Shown here: one piece after another, positions 59,425 through 64,000 of the stretch
Position numbering within the stretch: the first letter of the stretch is position 1
Layout: each line of letters opens with the position of its first letter
Origin: Xylogone sp. PMI_703
Taxonomy: Eukaryota > Ascomycota > Leotiomycetes
NCBI GenBank assembly: GCA_021399445.1
Contig: JAJTUQ010000006.1
Span: 3,890,367 to 3,954,366 of the forward strand
Reading direction: 5' to 3'
Length of the DNA: 64,000 nucleotides
The notes under the pieces: model-generated
Databases searched by the model: none
What the model was told of the DNA's origin: nothing
The model's input: only the letters and a program-made list of their open reading frames with translations
Program-made: the position numbers and the translations under genes

Positions 59425-59459
59425 CGTCATGTTTGAGTGCCCTCGTCATGTTTGAGTGC
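59425..59459. repeat. Direct repeat, 16 identical bases at 19-base spacing
   Basis: CGTCATGTTTGAGTGC occurs at 59425-59440 and again at 59444-59459, downstream of the secreted-protein gene and just before the A+T block. Confidence 0.9.
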
Positions 59460-59602
59460 TTTCCCATTTAAAAAATTATGCACATACACGTTAGAGATGA
59501 TTACTCGGATAAATAAAAGTAGGCCTTACTTAAATCCATTTCCACTTTACCTAATCCACTTGTGACCAACTGATACTAGACACACCCTCAGGCATCCGAC
59601 CA

Positions 59603-59646
59603 CCTCATGCTCTTATACAATTTTATATTATACGAAGAGCTTGAGG
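59603..59646. repeat. Inverted repeat at the edge of the A+T block
   Basis: CCTCATGCTCTT (59603-59614) pairs with AAGAGCTTGAGG (59635-59646) over 12 bases with one mismatch and a 20-base A+T loop. Confidence 0.75.
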
Positions 59647-60223
59647 AATGAAATTTATTTAATTAATTTAACTTATTAACATTTATTTTAACTACATTAT
59701 AACTTTAATATAATCTTGTGTTTCTTGTAATCTTTCCTTAACTTTTATCACTTTTATACTTTTATTACTTTAAATTATTAAGTTAATTAATGTAGTTATC
59801 TCTTTAATTGAATTTATATATTAATATAAAGAGGTTATTTTAAATTATAAATATAGTTAAAAATAGAAAGAGGTAATTAATGAAAAGATTACATTATTAT
59901 AATAAAATAATATATAAAAAGAAGAAATACTTTTAAAAAGAGTAAATTTAATCTTTATTAAATAAGTATTCATTATCTCCATAAACCTCGACGAGATATT
60001 AAACAAGTTTAAAGTAAAACTAGTTATTTAATGATTTTTTTTAAAAATATAAACAAGATTTTATTAAAATGTTTATATTTATGTATAATACTCCTACGGA
60101 TCGTTGGGTTCTAGGGGTCTATTAAGTTACTTTATAGTAAACAGAGATAAAGGGTTCAAATAAATCACTTAATAATATAAACCTTAGTTACTAAAATACA
60201 GGTATACTGTAAATCAATTTAAT

Positions 60224-60357
60224 TAAGTACAAGGCTCTTATTTAAGGATAACTATTTACTTATATAATTATTGTCTTAAGTAAAAGACTTTGTGAACCTC
60301 CTAAGTCCTCCAGATCCTTTAAACCCCTTGGACTCCTCGAGTCCTCCAGGTCCGTCA
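60224..60357. repeat. Diverged direct repeat, copy A
   Basis: It begins TAAGTACAAGGCTCTTATTT and ends with a G+C-richer part containing AAGTCCTCCAGATCC and GTCCTCCAGGTCC. Copy B at 61879-62009 shares the same order of words with many C/T and G/A differences. Possibly the two LTRs, or two solo copies, of a decayed element. Confidence 0.65.
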
Positions 60358-60581
60358 CGTGATTGCTTATTTGATAATATAAGTAATTCACCTGTATTAT
60401 CACTTTATTAGTATTATCCTCTGAATAATACTAAAATTAAGATTATGTTATTTATATAATTATATTAACTAAATTTTAATATTAATGTTAAGTTAATATT
60501 ACTATATCACTTGTACGTGTTACTTATTCGTACTAATGAACTTATTTTAAGTCCTAATGTATTATAACTTAAAATATAATA

Positions 60582-60617
60582 TATAGTCCTGTTATAAATA
60601 ACCAGGGTTATAACATT
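60582..60617. repeat. Repeat fragment copy 2, possible LTR terminus
   Basis: CCTGTTATAAATAACCAGGG followed by TTATAACAT. It aligns to 51753-51788 with C to T and G to A changes as the main differences, as RIP would produce. Confidence 0.7.
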
Positions 60618-61878
60618 ATAATTAAAACAAATACTCTTTAAATATTTATAATCATTATTATAATAAAAAACTTTGAATATTATTTATATAACGTGAAGAA
60701 TACTTTATTAAATTATATTTACGAGAATAAATCTTTTTATTTTAATTAAATAAAGTATTTAAATTAAAGAATAAGTATATATTTTATATTTTATAAAGTT
60801 TATATAAATTATTTTAATTTATATAAAATTAAAATTTATTTTATAAAAATTATTTTGTTAAAATTAAATTTATTTAAAGTTTAATTAACCTTTACTTTTA
60901 TATCTATAAAAAACGTAAAATTGTTAAAGTTAATATTAACGAGGTTTAGACAACAAATCATAGTCAAGACAACAGGTTAATGAAGAAGAGATAAAGTCTT
61001 TATTCGTACAAACTAATTCTTATTATTCTTGTATAACCTTAACTCTGTTTATATAACTTGTATGAGTTATATAACTTAACATACTTAAACCTTCTTAATG
61101 TAAGTATAACTTATAACCTACAGTTATATACCTTCGTGAAGGTATTGCTTTATATATAGCACTTAGTTTATATATAAGTTATAACAAAAATTATATTATT
61201 TATTTATATAAATAATATTATTATTATATTAAAAGTGTAAAAATTAAAATAATTTAAAAAGATATTAATAAATCAATTTTATATTAAGAATTTAAAAAAG
61301 ATTTAAATAATCTTTAATATTTATATTATTAAAAATATTAAACTAAAAATATTAAATAAAACAAAAACAATTATATTATTAGTTGAACTATATACAAAGT
61401 ATAAAGTATAAAGTATAAAGTAAAAGACCTTTATTAAGTCTATAACCGAGTAAGTCATATATTAATCATATAACGTTAAAAAGAAAGAAGATATTTTAAC
61501 ACTCTTTTATATCATCGAATTATTTGAAAACAATATAAAAAAAGTAAAATTCTTATACAAAATCAAGTATAAAGACATTAAGAAAGTAAAATTCAATATT
61601 ATAAATTCAACGTTTTAACCTAAACCTTTAATTTAAAGTAATTTGTTTCAAGTTTAAAAGCTTTATAAATTTAATGTGTTTAACTGAATTCAAAGGCTTA
61701 ATTAACTCATTAATAATCATTTTTGAGGTAAATGTTATAAACCTAAGTCTTTACTTAAGTCTTATAATATGTATAAGTATATACTAAATCATAAAATAGT
61801 TGATAAAAGTTCAAAAATTAGTATAAGTAATATATAATCATAATTATAATTATATAAATAATAATCTGTATTATAAGT

Positions 61879-62009
61879 TAAGTACAAAGTTCTTATTTAC
61901 TAAGAATTATCTGAATTTATACATTAAGTAAAATATTATTAAACTTTTTAAACTTCCTGGGTCCTCCAAGTCCTTAGACCCTTTGGATTCCCTAGGTCTT
62001 TCAAGTTTA
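61879..62009. repeat. Diverged direct repeat, copy B
   Basis: TAAGTACAAAGTTCTTATTT at the start and GGTCCTCCAAGTCC, CCTAGGTCTTTCAAG near the end, matching copy A at 60224-60357 in order and spacing. Confidence 0.65.
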
Positions 62010-62241
62010 TTATATAATCCTTTTGTTACAGACTATATCAAGTTCTTTATGTAACTTTATTACTAAGCCTTAAGCCTGGTACTATTTATATATATTTTAT
62101 GATATTATTTCTTTTCTAGTTTAACTTTATCCCGAAATTTAAAGTTAAAGTAAAAATAATCTTATTATCTTTTAGACTTTCTTTCCTTTTTATCATATTA
62201 CTTAAATGTTTACTTTCTGGAGAAAGTAAATAAGTAAAAAA

Positions 62242-62268
62242 AATTACAAAAATTACAAAAATTACAAA
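62242..62268. repeat. Tandem 9-base repeat (AATTACAAA) x3
   Basis: Three consecutive copies in the A+T block. A similar short tandem (GTATAAA, about three copies) is near 61399-61420. Confidence 0.8.
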
Positions 62269-64000
62269 AAGCTATAAATCTTTTTATCTATATTTAAACT
62301 TATAAAGTTAAGATGTCTTTTTATATTTTTTATGTTTATAATAACAAAGTTTATAGAATAGTTCTTAAGTCAAATTATTACAATAAATATATCTTATGTT
62401 GTTAAATATATAATAATGAAAATATTTTTATAATTTTCTAAAAAACTTTAGATTAAGAAAAAGTTTACCTTAAAGTTAAAGAAAAGAAAACTACTTAAGT
62501 TATAACTAAGAATATTATTTGTTTAACTTGTTTAAGGAAATAAAGAAAGTTTTTACAGAAATATATTAAAAAGATAATTTGTTATAGTTTAAAAACTTTA
62601 GATAAACTGGATATTATCAAAGAGAAAAAATATATTAAACAAAAAAGTTTTGATTATATAATTATAACTTTTTTAAATAACTTTGTTTTTTCGAATTCTT
62701 AGATTAATAATCTTCTTAAGATTTCTGATTAAATTTATTTTGATGACTTAACATTAAATGATTTAATTTAATATATTTGGCCTTAAATTCCTGAACTTTT
62801 TGTTAAACATTTTTGAGTTTTTTTACTGATTCTTAAATATTTTCTGATTTTAAATATTTTTTTATTTGATTAAATATTGAACTTTTTCCCTGAAGATTCT
62901 TTGTCTTTTTATACTTTTCACTTTATATTCTTTTTCTGAATTAAGATTTTTTACTTTTAAATATATAATTATTAATGTTTTTAGTAATATTTATTTTAGT
63001 ATAATAATATAAAATATAAAATATATTTTGATATCTTTAGATAATTTTAACTTATATATTATTTGTCTTAATATTTCGTTAATCTTTAGTAATTTTATTT
63101 TCTTGAAATCTAATAATTTATTTAATTTCTTAGTTTTAATAAATTTTCGTAAGAAATATACTTTATCCTTCTTTTTAAACATAAGTTCTATTTTATATTA
63201 TTTATTATAATATTTTTTGATTTTTTTTTGACTTTTTTTAGGTTTTATTATATAATTGATTATGTTTCTTTGATAAGCTTAATTCTTTCTTTTATAGATA
63301 TTATTATATTAAGTATTTTTTTCTATAAATATATTATACTTATTTCTTTTCTGAAATTTATATAATAAAGTAATACTTATATATTATTGTACTTTACTTT
63401 ATTATATATATATTATATTATTAGTAATAATTTAACTTAATTATTTTAAAAATAATTAATATATATCTTAAAATATTATTTAAATATTTAGATTAACTTT
63501 TTAATACTTCTATTAGTCTAGGCTTATTTTTTAGTAGCTATTTAGTTTTGATTTTCATTATTGTCATAAATACTTATTAAAACTTCAAAACGAACAATTT
63601 GTCTTTGTTAAAGATAATTTTCTTCAGAAATCTGAATATTATAAATATTTTACCCATAAGTATATCTGTTAACTATTCTACTGTATAAATATCTTTTCAT
63701 AATATAAAAACTCTATACTTAATTAATCTATTCATAACTATTAATACTTTATCATAAATCTCGTTGTTTATACTTAATAATAATAATAAGTCTATTATAA
63801 AATTTATTACTATTGACTTTTATAATCTTTTTAGTATTTTTAATAATTACAGTAATCTGTACATAATTCTTTATATTAGTTTTGGTTCTATAGTATATAT
63901 TATATACTTTAATGACTTTTTATATCATTTTCTATAATTTAAGTATATAAAACTCTAGATTAAAAAGTTTATATATCTTTATGATTTTTTGATATTTATA

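Larger units (their letters stand above)
59590..64000. other. Extremely A+T-rich block without recognisable genes (RIP-like), extends beyond window
   Basis: From about 59590 the composition changes abruptly to nearly pure A/T with abundant TA steps, long T and A runs and stop codons in all frames; only short Lys/Ile/Phe/Asn-rich frames exist (for example 63028-63210). This is the expected end state of repeat-induced point mutation acting on transposons in Pezizomycotina. Islands with surviving G+C (about 60088-60115, 60296-60365, 60945-61010, 61955-62010) retain repeated words and probably mark former element ends. No gene is called here. Confidence 0.85.

Noticed and set aside
59603..59646. 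Bacterial-type terminator reading of the inverted repeat
   Set aside because: This is a eukaryotic nuclear genome; hairpins of this kind do not define transcription ends here.
63028..63210. Short frames in the A+T block
   Set aside because: Lys/Ile/Phe/Asn/Leu low-complexity translations expected by chance in A+T-rich DNA; complementary frames on both strands.

Overview
The window is a piece of a filamentous ascomycete genome, most likely a Pezizomycotina mould and plausibly Eurotiales. The reasons are short GT-AG introns of about 45-100 bases with ACTAAC-like branch points, Zn2Cys6 and homeodomain-C2H2 regulators, a killer-toxin-like chitinase and an OPT peptide transporter. It ends in an extremely A+T-rich block, without recognisable genes, of the kind left by repeat-induced point mutation (RIP). 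Gene models were built by hand from reading frames, splice signals and conserved motifs. Except for the GH79 gene, whose last junction is irregular, every multi-exon model closes without a frameshift when the listed exons are summed.

Layout: 1-1581 is a truncated ferric-reductase gene. At 5153-7957 a 197-residue protein of unknown function lies divergent to an intronless aromatic-amino-acid-lyase homologue that lacks the catalytic Ala-Ser-Gly triad. An OPT oligopeptide transporter (11880-14536), a secreted acid-phosphatase/phospholipase-C-type phosphoesterase (16648-18220) and N-acetylglucosamine-6-phosphate deacetylase (20799-22291) follow; all three suit nutrient scavenging. From 23156 to 35769 lies a compact metabolic block: crotonase, homeodomain plus C2H2 regulator, beta-hydroxyacid dehydrogenase, branched-chain aminotransferase, FMN-dependent 2-hydroxyacid dehydrogenase and AidB-type acyl-CoA dehydrogenase. 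Together these resemble a branched-chain amino acid / 2-hydroxy acid / acyl-CoA route with its own regulator.

From 37377 to 47719 are a SAM methyltransferase and three consecutive Zn2Cys6 regulators, the first two being tandem paralogues. A secreted GH79 glycosidase (49121-50992) has an apparently damaged last splice acceptor. A 15-exon, 1131-residue killer-toxin-like chitinase (52162-56409, minus strand) is divergent from a small secreted prepro-protein with a Kex2 site (58457-59280). This arrangement recalls the carrier-plus-cargo logic of yeast zymocin. From about 59590 to the end the DNA is an A+T block with decayed, transition-mutated repeats.

The observations most worth pursuing are the lyase homologue without an MIO triad (an ergothionase-like mechanism is possible), the chitinase/secreted-protein pair, the 23-36 kb metabolic block, and a set of unusual splice features: GC donors, one GG acceptor, and 9-30 base exons, one of which carries the likely GH79 nucleophile.
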